NCBI GenBank assembly: GCA_039519185.1
Contig: CM076851.1
Coordinates: forward strand, 98,267,531 to 98,331,530
Direction of reading: 5' to 3'
Origin: Astragalus membranaceus
Lineage: Eukaryota > Streptophyta > Magnoliopsida > Fabales > Fabaceae
DNA: 64,000 nucleotides
A program made the translations under genes and the position numbers. Below, piece by piece: positions 11,796 to 20,779 of this stretch; positions within the stretch are counted from its first letter, which is position 1, and each line of letters opens with the position of its first letter. A model generated the notes under the pieces. It saw only the letters and a list, made by a program, of their open reading frames with translations, was not told the origin of the DNA and did no database searches.

Positions 11796-11968
11796 TTGGG
11801 TGATGTGATCCCAAATACTTATGCCTAGTGCATATCCCAAGTAGGGGAGATCACCCAAAGTGAATCAATCTCTTTGTGTTTCATTTGCATAGTTAATTAC
11901 TTGTCTCTTGTTGATGATTTAGTAACGTGATTCAACACTAATGCCTAGTGCATGCCCCAAGTGTTGAA
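11796..11968 (+). repeat. Duplicated hairpin unit in the LTR, shared loop
   Basis: Unit 1 pairs TTGGGTGAT (11796-11804) with ATCACCCAA (11850-11858), with an inner TACTT/AAGTA stem. Unit 2 pairs TTCAACACT (11931-11939) with AGTGTTGAA (11960-11968), with an outer AGTAA/TTACT stem (11921-11925/11971-11975). Both enclose the same apical sequence, ATGCCTAGTGCAT, while the stems differ. Confidence 0.75.
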
Positions 11969-12355
11969 GATTACTTAAAAGTGATTCAACTACTTGTGTC
12001 ATTTACTTACATGCTTTGCATTCATTACTGGTGTGCTCGTTGTACTTGAAAGTGTTGAATTGGTGTTCACAACTTGGTTGTTTTGATTTTCTCAAAGACT
12101 TTGTAAAGTCATAGACTTATTGCTGCTCGATAGTGACACTTCAAACCTCAAAACCATGTTGTATGTGAAAGACAATTCGTTACTCGTTAGTAACATCTAC
12201 AGTTTCAAAACTTTTAGCACTCAAGTTCAAAAACAAGTTTGTCACTCATTAGTAACAACTTCAATTTTCAAAAACCTTTTGCATCAATAATTAAAAACAG
12301 TTTTTGCATTTGCACTCAATCAATTTCAAACTCATAAAAACAATGTGAGCAAGTA

Positions 12356-12924
12356 ATGATCACCCATAGCCTTAGCTAGTTTGATCATGAAAGCTCTCCC
12401 TTTTTCAAAAGCCATGTGAACTAGTAAGGATCACCCATAGCCTTAGCTAGTTTGATCATGAAAGTTCCTTCCTTTTTCAAACACCTTCTTCAAGGCTTCT
12501 TTTTCTCGCTCCAAGAACTACGTTGCTTTGATTCCCACTTGGGATACGTAGGAGCGAGACTTGTTCTCGTCAAGCACATCAAAAAAAAATCTTCACTTTC
12601 ACAACAATAAAAAAACCTCCATTTTCAAAACAAACAAAAATGTTTTCAAACCCATTGTCGTTAGTAGCTAATCAGAACCGTAGTTCGTCTAGCTATTGAC
12701 ATCAATCTCCTTTCTCCAAAAAGAACAATAAGTGATGACCACCCATAGCCTCTGCTAGTTTGGTCATCAAACAAATCAATCCTTTTCAAAAAAAGCTTTC
12801 AAAAAGAGAATAAAAACAAGTTGTTACCAACGGTCACCCAGAACCTTAGTTCGTTTGACTAGCAGTAGCGACTCCTTTTGAGTACTTAGCGGTGATTACC
12901 CATAGCCTTAGCTAGTTTAGTCAC
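12356..12924 (+). repeat. Six hairpins with 19-nt loops in the LTR
   Basis: Stems/loops are: 12356-12388 (ATGATCA/TGATCAT), about 12429-12457 (GATCA/TGATC), 12660-12700 (11 bp with two G-T pairs), 12733-12769 (TGATGACCA/TGGTCATCA), about 12832-12860 (GGTCA/TGACT) and 12892-12924 (GTGATTA/TAGTCAC). In each the loop is 19 nt and related to CCCATAGCCTTAGCTAGTT or CCCAGAACCTTAGTTCGTT. Differences between stems preserve pairing. Confidence 0.75.
12505..12558 (+). repeat. Long single hairpin in the LTR
   Basis: CTCGCTCC (12505-12512) pairs perfectly with GGAGCGAG (12551-12558). An inner TACGT/ACGTA stem (12519-12523/12546-12550) and an apical CCC/GGG stem over ACTT continue the fold. The core GAACTACGTTGC...TACGTAGGAGC looks like a conserved part of this LTR family. 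Confidence 0.7.
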
Positions 12925-13107
12925 TCGCTAGTACTCGTCCTATTTCGAAAACTCACCTAAAAAGTAAAAAAACAAAAACCAAGGTAGAACTACGTAGCTC
13001 TGAATTCTCCATTGTACATTGAAGAACCCTAAACGGGATTTTTCGGCTTCACAATTTTCTACGTTGTACATTGAAGAACCCTAAACGGGATTTTTCGGGG
13101 TACAACA

Positions 13108-14855
13108 GTGACCATAAGAGCTTGACATATTTGTTTGACCAGAAGGAGTTGAATATGAGGCAGCGACGATGGTTGGAGTTGTTGAAGGACTATGACTTCG
13201 GTTTGAACTATCATCCAGGAAAAGCTAATGTCGTGGCTGATGCTTTAAGCCGGAAGACTTTGCATATGTCGGCAACGATGGTTAAGGAGTTAGAACTGAT
13301 TGAGGAGTTCAGAGATATAAGTCTGGTTTGTGAAGTGACACCTCAGAGTGTTAAGTTAGGGATGTTGAAGATCAGTAATGATTTTCTGGACAGCATCAGA
13401 GAGGCCCAGAAATCAGATGTTAAACTGGTAGACTTGACGGTCGGGATTGATCGATCTGAGAACGAGGATTTCAGGTTGGATTCCCAAGGTGTGTTGAGGT
13501 TCCGTGGTAGGATTTGCATTCCTGATGATGCAGACATGAAGAGAGCCATTCTTGAAGAGAGTCACAGAAGTAAGTTAAGTATTCATCCGGGAGCTACAAA
13601 GATGTATCAAGACCTGAAGAAGTTGTTTTGGTGGCCTGGTATGAAGCGAGATGTGACGCAGTTCGTTTATGCATGTTTGACATGCCAGAAGTCAAAGGTT
13701 GAGCATCAGAAGCCTGCTGGATTGATGCAACCGTTAGAAATTCCAGAATGGAAATGGGATAGCATTTCGATGGACTTTGTGACGGGATTGCCTAATACCG
13801 CGAGAGGGTATGATGCAATTTGGGTGATTGTTGACAGGTTAACGAAATCGTCTCATTTTGTTCCTATCAGCATCACGTATCCGGTGTCGAGGTTGGCGGA
13901 GATTTATATCTGGGAGATTGTGAAGCTTCATGGAGTTCCTATGAGTATTGTTTCGGATAGAGATCCGAGGTTCACTTCAGATTTCTGGAAGAGTTTGCAA
14001 GAGAAGTTGGGGTCTAAGTTGAGGTTGAGTTCGGCATATCATCCTCAGACAGATGGTCAGTCAGAGAGGACAATTCAGTCATTAGAAGATTTGTTGAGGG
14101 CTTGTGTTTTGGAACAGGGAGGTTCGTGGGACTCCTACCTCCCACTGATAGAGTTCACGTATAACAACAGTTACCATTCTAGTATTGGGATGGCACCTTT
14201 TGAAGCATTATATGGTCGGAAATGTAGAACCCCGCTGTGTTGGTATGAGTCTGGAGAGAGTGTGGTGCTTCGACCGGAGATTGTTCGAGAGACAACTGAA
14301 AAGGTGAAGTTGATTCGTGAGAAGATGAAGGCTTCACAGAGTCGACAGAAGAGTTATCACGACAAGCGGAGGAAAGATTTAGAGTTTCAAGCGGGTGAGC
14401 ATGTATTTTTGAGAGTCACTCCGGTGACCGGTGTTGGACGCGCTTTGAAGTCGAAGAAGCTCACTCCTCGTTTCATTGGTCCTTATCAGATTTCGGAGAG
14501 GGTCGGGAATGTTGCATATAAAGTGGCTTTACCGCCTAACCTTTCGAATTTGCATGACGTGTTTCATGTGTCGCAACTTCGGAAGTACATTTCAGATCCA
14601 TCTCATGTAATCCGCATGGATGAGGTGGAGGTACGGGATAATCTCACGGTGGAGACGATGCCTGTACGAATCGAAGATCATGAGGTGAAAATTCTAAGAG
14701 GCAAGGAGATTGCGTTGGTGAAACTAGTCTGGCTAGGAGCTGCCGGAGAGAGCATGACGTGGGAGCTGGAGAGCAAGATGCGGGAATCCTATCCCGAGCT
14801 GTTTGAATCAGGTAAATTTCGAGGACGAAATATTCTAAGTGGGGGAGAGTTGTAA
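13108..14855 (+). pseudogene. pol of Tekay element 1: RNase H end, integrase, chromodomain (5'-truncated)
   Basis: The frame opens with DHKSLTYLFDQKELNMRQRR, the last part of the RNase H. The integrase follows with an HHCC zinc site (HRSKLSIHPGATKMY ... CLTCQKSK), the DDE core (SMDFVTGLP, SDRDPRFTS, GQSERTIQSLEDL) and a C-terminal domain (TPRFIGPYQISERVGNVAYK). A chromodomain-like end (VKLVWLGAAGESMTWELE) would bind modified histones and guide insertion in chromoviruses. The fragment has no internal stop, but it lacks gag, protease and RT because the Ogre-like element cut it. Compared with the element at 28059-30123, one base is lost near 14815, so the frame misses the normal stop and ends at a TAA inside the LTR. 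Confidence 0.9.
14838..14850 (+). promoter_or_regulatory. Polypurine tract of Tekay element 1
   Basis: AGTGGGGGAGAGT directly precedes the LTR start TGTAACGCCC. The same tract occurs, reversed, beside the LTRs at 28047 and 62335. Confidence 0.75.
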
Positions 14856-17343
14856 CGCCCAAATAATTTAATTATTTATTTAATTAAATTATTTAGGTAT
14901 TTTATTAGTATAGTCATTTTAAAATAATAATATGGTGTTTTATTTAAATCAGGGAGTGGTGTTTAGTAATTAAGTTGAGTAGTCGAAGGAGGCCCGTGAT
15001 CCAAGGGCCCAAGGGTATAGGCGCATGAAGGAGAGCATTAGCTAGGGTTTGGCTCATTTACGCATTTTTGAGAAAAAGAAAGAGAGATTGCGAAGAGAGA
15101 AGAGAAAGGGTGGAGGCGCAACCAAGGAGAAAGAGGAGAGGAGCTCTTGTTGCTGTGGTTCTTTGGAACTTCGTTCAAGGAGATCTCGTAGTCGGCAAAT
15201 CTAAGGTAAGGGTGGGTTCTACCTTTATAATAGGGTGTATGATGGGTGTTATGTGGGAGATAGGCTCTATGTTGTCCCTTTGATTTTGTTTGGTGTTTAT
15301 TTGGTGATGTTTGAATGTATTCATGTTGATTTCAATTGGTGTTTGGTGATTGGTCATGGTGAAAATCAAAAAAAAAAATTGATCCCTAGGCGCCATGGGC
15401 GCCATTGATGTTGTCGCATGTTGCTGCCTTGGTTGCTGGGAGTGGCGCCCTAGGCGCCCATTGTTGTTTTGGTGTTGCTGAGAAAGGCGCCTTAGGCGCC
15501 CAGTGTTGTTCTTGTTGCTAAAATTGGCGCCCTAGGCGCCCAGTCATGGTGTTCTATTTTGTTTGTTGCAGGAAGTGGCGCCTTAGGCGCCCAGTGTTGT
15601 GTTGTGTGGTTCTGTGTTGCTATGAAGGGCGCCCTAGGCGCCCAGTATTTTCTGGTGTTGCTGGGAGAGGCGCCCTAGGCGCCCAGTAGCGTTTGTGTTG
15701 TTGGGGAAGGCTCCCTAGGCGCCCAGTGATGTTCCCATGTTCTGTTGTGCAAGGCGCCCTGCTCCTGGGCGCCAAGTCTGTTGTTGCCACTGTTGTGCTA
15801 GGCGCCCTGCTCCTGGTCGCCATGTCTGCCTGTGTTGCTATTGTGCTAGGCGCCCTGCTCCTGGGCGCCATGTCAGTTTGTGTTGCTGTTGTGCTATGCG
15901 CCCTGCTCCTGGGCGCCATGTCAGTTTGTGTTGCTGTTGTGCTAGGTGCCCTACTCCTAGGCGCCATGTCAGTTTGTGTTGCTGTTGTGCTAGGCGCCCT
16001 GCTCCTGGGCGCCATGTCTGTTGTTGTTGCTGTTGCCTATTGGCGCCCTGTTGCTGGGCGCCAGTTCCTGCTGGATGATGTTGCCTCTTGGCGCCCTGTT
16101 GCTGGGCGCCAGTTCCTGTTGGTTGCTGTTGCCTCTTAGCGCCCTGTTGTTGGGTGCCAGTTTCTGGTTGTTGTTGTTGCCTCTTGGCGCCCGGTTGTTG
16201 GGCGCCAGTTTCTGTCTACTGATGTTGCCTGTTGGCGCCCTGTTGCTGGGCGCCAGTTCCTGCCACGTCTTATTTGGTTGTTGGTGGCTGGGCGCCTGGG
16301 TGGCTGTCCCGGTGGTTGTTGGCATTGGTGTTGTAAAATCGTTGTGTTTCCAGGTGATGTTAATTGTCGTTGTTCTCGGTGTCGTATAATTGTTGTTGCC
16401 ATTGATGTTGTAAATCAATTGGTGTCTTTGGTGTCGGTGGTTGTTGATCAAGTTGTTAGATTGTCCTACAGGTGTTGGTGTTATTGGTGATGATATAACA
16501 GGTGATGTTCCTATTTTATTGGCTAAGGTGATAGGTGATGGGTCTATGACCATTTGTTGATATTGGTGTTGTTGTGTAACTTAGATGACCATTGTTGTTG
16601 ATTGTCTCTGGTGCATTGTTCATGGTGTCACATACATTTCATATGCATTATTTTGGTGATGAAGGCTTCGGCCTTGGAGCTATAGGTGATGATATAGGTG
16701 ATGATGCCCTTATTGGCTATTTTATTGGTGATGATTGGTACCACATGCATATACCCGTTGATGTGGGTTGCATCTCATTCATTTACTCATGATATTGGTG
16801 ATGATTCTTGGTGATTGCGATTTGATGTTGTTGTGAAGCGGTAGATATAGTTGTCATAACTCTAGCATATTGCCTATCATATATGCTATTATAATGTTAG
16901 ATATCTCACCCCTTCTGTTTGAATGTTACCCCTATGCTGGTAACGTGCAGGTGATTGCGAGTGAAGGCATGTCTACCTTCGCTAGTCGAGTCGGTGTCGT
17001 CGCTCTGATACGTAGAACTCGGGGGGATGAACGCTAGTTTTATTAGATGTCTCTATTATTTAAATTTCTGAAGTTTTATGGTGATGTTATGATTATTCGT
17101 TGAAACCTTTATTTTTATTCCGCTGCGTGGTGATGGGGTTACTGTCATGTAGACTGAACAGGTGTTTTGGGGGTTCGTCCCATTTACGACGTGTTATGTA
17201 CCGTACTATTTTAATGGTGGATTTTACAATTGGCGTGTGATGTTTTAATGGTGTAAATGTGGCATCCCTTGTGGGTGTAGTGAAAAATGTTTTTGAAACT
17301 CTGATTTTTGTCAAAATTTACCGGGTTGAAAATGGGTGTTACA
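14851..17343 (+). repeat. 3' LTR of Tekay element 1 (2493 bp)
   Basis: Termini are TGTAACGCCC (14851) and GGGTGTTACA (17343), a perfect 6-bp TGTAAC/GTTACA inverted end. An AT-rich start is followed by a long GGCGCC palindrome array (15380-16270) and a TTGGTGATGAT-rich stretch. I see no real gene. Open frames through the array come from the repeat. Confidence 0.88.
15380..16275 (+). repeat. GGCGCC palindrome array in the LTR
   Basis: About 19 units (my count by eye) of the form GGCGCCCTAGGCGCCCAGT, later GGCGCCCTGCTCCTGGGCGCC and GGCGCCCTGTTGCTGGGCGCC, occur at roughly 45-55-bp spacing, separated by GTTGTTGTTGC-like spacers. Confidence 0.85.
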
Positions 17344-17348
17344 ACACA

Positions 17349-18604
17349 TAGGAAGTATAGTGGCTCACCCAAATCAACAAGGGATACTCCACTCCTCACA
17401 CTTAGTGAGTATTTCCACTATTTTCCATATAGTTTAGAATTTACAAGCCAACCAAGGCCAAAGCACTTGATAATTTTCTTGCACAGCTCCATCTCATGTC
17501 ACACTAGTTTTCTTCCACAGATCTAATAACTGAAACACCCTAATAAACTACTTAAGCATCTTGTCTAACCATAACGCAAACCTACGCCATGTTAAGGTTT
17601 AAAGTTTTGGTTGGGAATACAATAGCTTATGTAGAAAATAGGTTTTTACTAGAATCTAATCACCATAGCTATGAACACATTCAAATATGTTCCCAGAAAA
17701 TTTTGATGAAGACTGAGTGTGGGTGAGAGAAGGTGAGATCTTGAGAAGCTTCTAAGAAGCAACTTCAGAAGCTACTTGAGAAGATACTTCAAAAGATAGG
17801 AAAAATTATAGTGCATTCTCACACCTCAAATGAGGCCTTTCATGTGGTATTTCTAGAGTTTAAACCACAATAGATTCATTGGAGATGGCCCCATAAGTCA
17901 AAATAGCCATTTGTACATTATACAGAAGAGCTATGGTACTTTTCTACAATTCTGTAGAGTTTTCGCACTTGCAGCAGAAGCACCTACTTTCTGTCGATTG
18001 TATTTTCTGAAGTTTATTTTAATACATTGATTTCTTCTTCTAAGTGATCACATATCTTCTAAGGCATTTGTTTACCTTTATAAATAATTCTGATCTTCAA
18101 GAAGACATGAGCATGAGTCTTTTGATACTTAATTAGACGCTACTTATGTATCTTCTGCCATTATGAGAAGCTACTGATATTGAATCTTCTGTCGTTTTTG
18201 AAGCTTCTACTAGTGAGTCTTCTATTGTCATAGGAGCTTCTTCCAATATCTTCTGTTCTTGTGATACATCATGGCATGAGTCTTCTAATCTGGTGATGAA
18301 TCTCCTAATGACATAGAAGCTTCTAATGCTGAATCTTCTGTTGTTACATAAACTTCTTATGATGTCTTCTATTCTTGTGATTCAGCATGGTATGTGGCTT
18401 CTAATCTTAAGAACATACTTAACTTGGCCTTTCTCATCTTGAGAAACTATATAGCTTGTGTCTTCTCTTCTTGAGAAGCTTCTTACTACAACCTTCTCAT
18501 CTTGAGAATCTTCTTGAAGAAACATATTCTCATCCAGAGAAACTACTATAGCTATCTTGATTTTTCTATCTTCTTACGAACTATTGACCTTCCTTCCTGT
18601 GAGA
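17349..18604. other. Intergenic, no gene recognised
   Basis: AT-rich sequence rich in degenerate words such as GAGAAGCTTCTT and ATCTTCTGTT, probably an old transposon remnant. I find no open frame with recognisable protein similarity. Confidence 0.4.
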
Positions 18605-18609
18605 ACATT

Positions 18610-19101
18610 TGTTGGTGGGAATAATGCTGCAACCATGAAGAACAATCAAACATAGAAAATCATTAGTAAAAATAATTGTGAATGACATGTAAAATAATAA
18701 CAAGGAGATGGTAAATTCATCATTGCACAAAACTCCAAGGCCTGTATGACACTAAGCTTCAGGTTCGATTCGCCACCACCAATCACTCTATATTGGATGC
18801 AATAGGATGACCAGCGAATCCCGTTTAGGATACAATGGAGTTCCTTGACATGGTCTGCACCCACACCAAGCATATCGATCAATGGTAGTTTACGGAATAA
18901 AGTTTCCTCAATAACTCTCGTGCACTAGAGAAAAGAAGAAATGACTTAGATATAATTTTGGCACACAAATATATGAATTTCGTATATATTTTCTGCCCAA
19001 AAGTGTCTCTATTTATAGAGAAACTCATGTCACATGGTGAGAGGAAACAACTCTTAAAAGAGCCTATTCAAGAAACAACGGTTATATACTGTTAGCGTAC
19101 A
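18610..19101 (-). mobile_element. Probable copia-like solo LTR
   Basis: Read on the minus strand, it starts TGTACGCTAACAG and ends CCCACCAACA (TG...CA). A TATA-like CTCTATAAATAG lies on the minus strand at 19009-19020. Flanks are ACATT (18605-18609) and ATATT (19102-19106), a 4/5 target duplication. No internal coding region is present, so this would be a solo LTR of 492 bp. The call rests on the ends only. Confidence 0.5.
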
Positions 19102-19119
19102 ATATTTAGCACAACCGAT

Positions 19120-19180
19120 GCGTTGGTTCGATGGTTGAGTGTTGTGCCTGGTAGATACAGTGTCTCGGGTTCGATCCCAC
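19120..19180 (+). repeat. tRNA-like body (SINE head?), plus strand
   Basis: An A-box-like TTGGTTCGATGGTTGAG (19123-19139) is followed by a clean B box, GGTTCGATCCC (19168-19178), at tRNA-like spacing. No full cloverleaf or intact acceptor stem is obvious, so it reads as a tRNA-derived SINE head rather than a tRNA gene. Confidence 0.5.
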
Positions 19181-19259
19181 CCAGTGTTAATTTTGCACCG
19201 TTTTATTTTCATTTTAGTCCGTTAATTAAAATAACACACCAAAATAAAAATAACATCCA

Positions 19260-19325
19260 CAGGATTCAAACCGGCGACACACTACCCGAAATAAGGCATC
19301 TCAACCACTGAATCAGGCTAGTTAA
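19260..19325 (-). repeat. tRNA-like body (SINE head?), minus strand
   Basis: On the minus strand an A-box-like TGATTCAGTGGTTGAG (19300-19315) precedes a B box, GGTTTGAATCC (19262-19272). It faces the body at 19120-19180 across an AT-rich spacer. Confidence 0.5.
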
Positions 19326-19352
19326 CACATTAGTATCACATCATTAGTTTAA

Positions 19353-19549
19353 GGGTAAATAGACAATTTGGTCCCTCAAACTGTATCTCGCTATCAATTT
19401 GGTCCTTCATTCGAGCGAAAATGCAAAAAAGTCCCTCAATGTATATTCCGTCCTTCACGTTCGTCCCTCACGTTACCAGACATCGTTAACTCCGTCAAAT
19501 TGGCTAATGTGGCACGTTTAGTGCCACATTTCACTGCTTACGTGGCTTT
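19353..19549 (+). repeat. Left TIR of the MULE
   Basis: GGGTAAATAGACAATTTGG begins a 197-bp repeat matched in reverse at 23561-23757. It includes the internal palindrome GTGGCACGTTTAGTGCCAC. Confidence 0.9.
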
Positions 19550-19737
19550 GTTTGTGCGAATTAAATTTGGAGGGACTAAAATGAAAGTAAAACAAGAAAC
19601 CTAGACTTCCTATCTTCTTCTTCTTCTTCTTATTCTTCTTCAAAATTCCCAATTTCAGATTCAGAATCCCTAGCCCTCTTTTTTGCTCCTCCATTTTCGC
19701 ACCTCTAATCGGCTCACTCGTCCTCCATCATCACACA

Positions 19738-20260
19738 ATGTCGTTACAAAGGAGCAATGCATCATCATCTCGAACAAAAGCTTCACCATCAACACAAGTT
19801 ATTCTCTATTGTGGTTGTGGTAGAAGGACTTTTAGGCGTGCTGCTGGCACAGATCTTAACAAAGGAAGGCCATTCTACACTTGTTCAATTAATAAGGTAT
19901 TTGTATTCCTTGTTTAGGGTTTTGTATTTCACATTTACTGATTTAGGGTTTTGATTTCATACGTTATGTTAATTTCAGGATGAACTTGGATATTGTGGGT
20001 ACTTTATTTGGGTTGATAAATTGATTGAAGCACTTGCAGCTGATAAAGCACTTGGGACAGTTTCTATTGAACAAGGAAGACAATTTGTTAGAGAGGTTGG
20101 TAGAGAAGATGGAAGAGAGGTTGGAAGAGAAGCAATGTGGAATGCTCAAGTTAACTCAAAGCTTGATTGTATGGTGACTGAAATGAAGATGTTTAGAACA
20201 ATTGTCTATGGAATGTTCTTAATCCAATTGTTGTCTTGGTGTTTCTTTGTTTGTCTATGA
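19738..20260 (+). CDS. GRF-type zinc-finger protein with C-terminal membrane segment (MULE cargo), two exons
   Basis: Exon 1 is 19738-19896 and exon 2 is 19979-20260, with donor AAG|GTATTT and acceptor ATTTCAG. The joined frame is 146 codons without a stop. Residues about 20-64 form a GRF-like zinc finger: CGCG, then GRPFYTC, then GYCGYFIWVD, with ligands C, C, C, C. A charged helical middle (VGREDGREVGREAM) is followed by a hydrophobic C-terminus (MFLIQLLSWCFFVCL) that could span a membrane. Small GRF/membrane proteins of this layout are common in plant genomes and often annotated near MULEs. The role is unknown; nucleic-acid binding is only inferred from the finger. Divergent from the transposase and just inside the TIR, so the TIR is a likely promoter. 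Confidence 0.72.
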
Positions 20261-20779
20261 AATGAAGATGTAATTTGGGTCTTAGTATGTTCATTTAGTT
20301 GTATGTGGAATGTAATGATGTAATGTTCTTAATAAAATTCAAAACATTGATGTAATTCACAACATGTCAATTCCCTTATGCTTCTGCATAACTGTTCTGT
20401 GAAAATATATTTTTGCATAATATCTTTCATTTTAGTCCCCGAAACCTATATGTTAATCTCATTTTAGTCCCTGAAAAATGTCACTTAATATCATTTTAGT
20501 CCCTGAAAGATGTCACTTACCAGAAAATGCTTAAGCCAGTACATCAAAAACATATGACAAACCAGTAATGAGATCTGCTAAACCAGAATTTTAAACTAGA
20601 AACTTAAAGTGCTAAACCTGAATTTTAAACTTAAAGTGCATAATTGGATAACTAGTTCAACAGATATCCTAGATATTCTATTACAACTTCAAAATTTGTC
20701 CAAAACATATGCATAATTGCATCGTTTCATAAATAGTTCTAAAGATATCCTAGATATTCTATTACAACTTCATAATAGT

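Larger units (their letters stand above)
1..13107 (+). mobile_element. Tat/Ogre-like Ty3/gypsy retrotransposon, 3' part (5' LTR outside the window)
   Basis: The order is ORF1 end, gag, protease, G-patch, intron, reverse transcriptase, RNase H, second RNase H, integrase, long repetitive 3' UTR, polypurine tract and 3' LTR. A separate ORF1, a PR/RT intron and a second RNase H are known marks of the Tat/Ogre group. Most coding parts carry frameshifts, so this copy cannot make its own proteins. The right end falls inside the RNase H codons of a Tekay-type element that continues at 13108, so this element inserted into that one. The 5' LTR and the other copy of the target duplication lie left of the window. 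Confidence 0.93.
9524..13107 (+). repeat. 3' LTR of the Ogre-like element (3584 bp)
   Basis: It begins TGTCATACCCCAATTTTG after the polypurine tract and ends GGGGTACAACA at 13107, so the termini are TG...CA. The next base starts the Tekay RNase H codons (GTGACCATAAGAGC). A TATA-like box lies at 10614-10620. The part downstream of it (R/U5) is long, CA/T-rich and carries many hairpins. Near the right end a unit containing GAAGAACCCTAAACGGGATT occurs twice (13021-13100). I see no genes in it. Confidence 0.85.
13108..17343 (+). mobile_element. Tekay-type chromodomain gypsy element 1, 3' part
   Basis: Coding for the RNase H end, integrase and chromodomain (13108-14855) runs into a 3' LTR (14851-17343). 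The element was interrupted by the Ogre-like element at 13107/13108; its 5' half must lie left of the window. It belongs to the same family as the element at 59569-64000 on the other strand, since both pol and LTR start (TGTAACGCCC) match closely. The 5 bp after the LTR are ACACA, the expected site of a target duplication whose partner is not in the window. Confidence 0.92.

Noticed and set aside
15693..16553. Long open frames on both strands rich in G, A, L, V or in R, P, T
   Set aside because: They are translations of the GGCGCC palindrome array inside an LTR; the same kind of frame appears at 60593-61741 and 31381-31698. No codon-level sign of a protein.
17093..17526. Short frames around the LTR end at 17343
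   Set aside because: They cross the LTR border and have no recognisable similarity.
19120..19180. Functional tRNA gene
   Set aside because: A and B boxes are present but I cannot form a convincing acceptor stem and anticodon arm; a SINE head is more likely.
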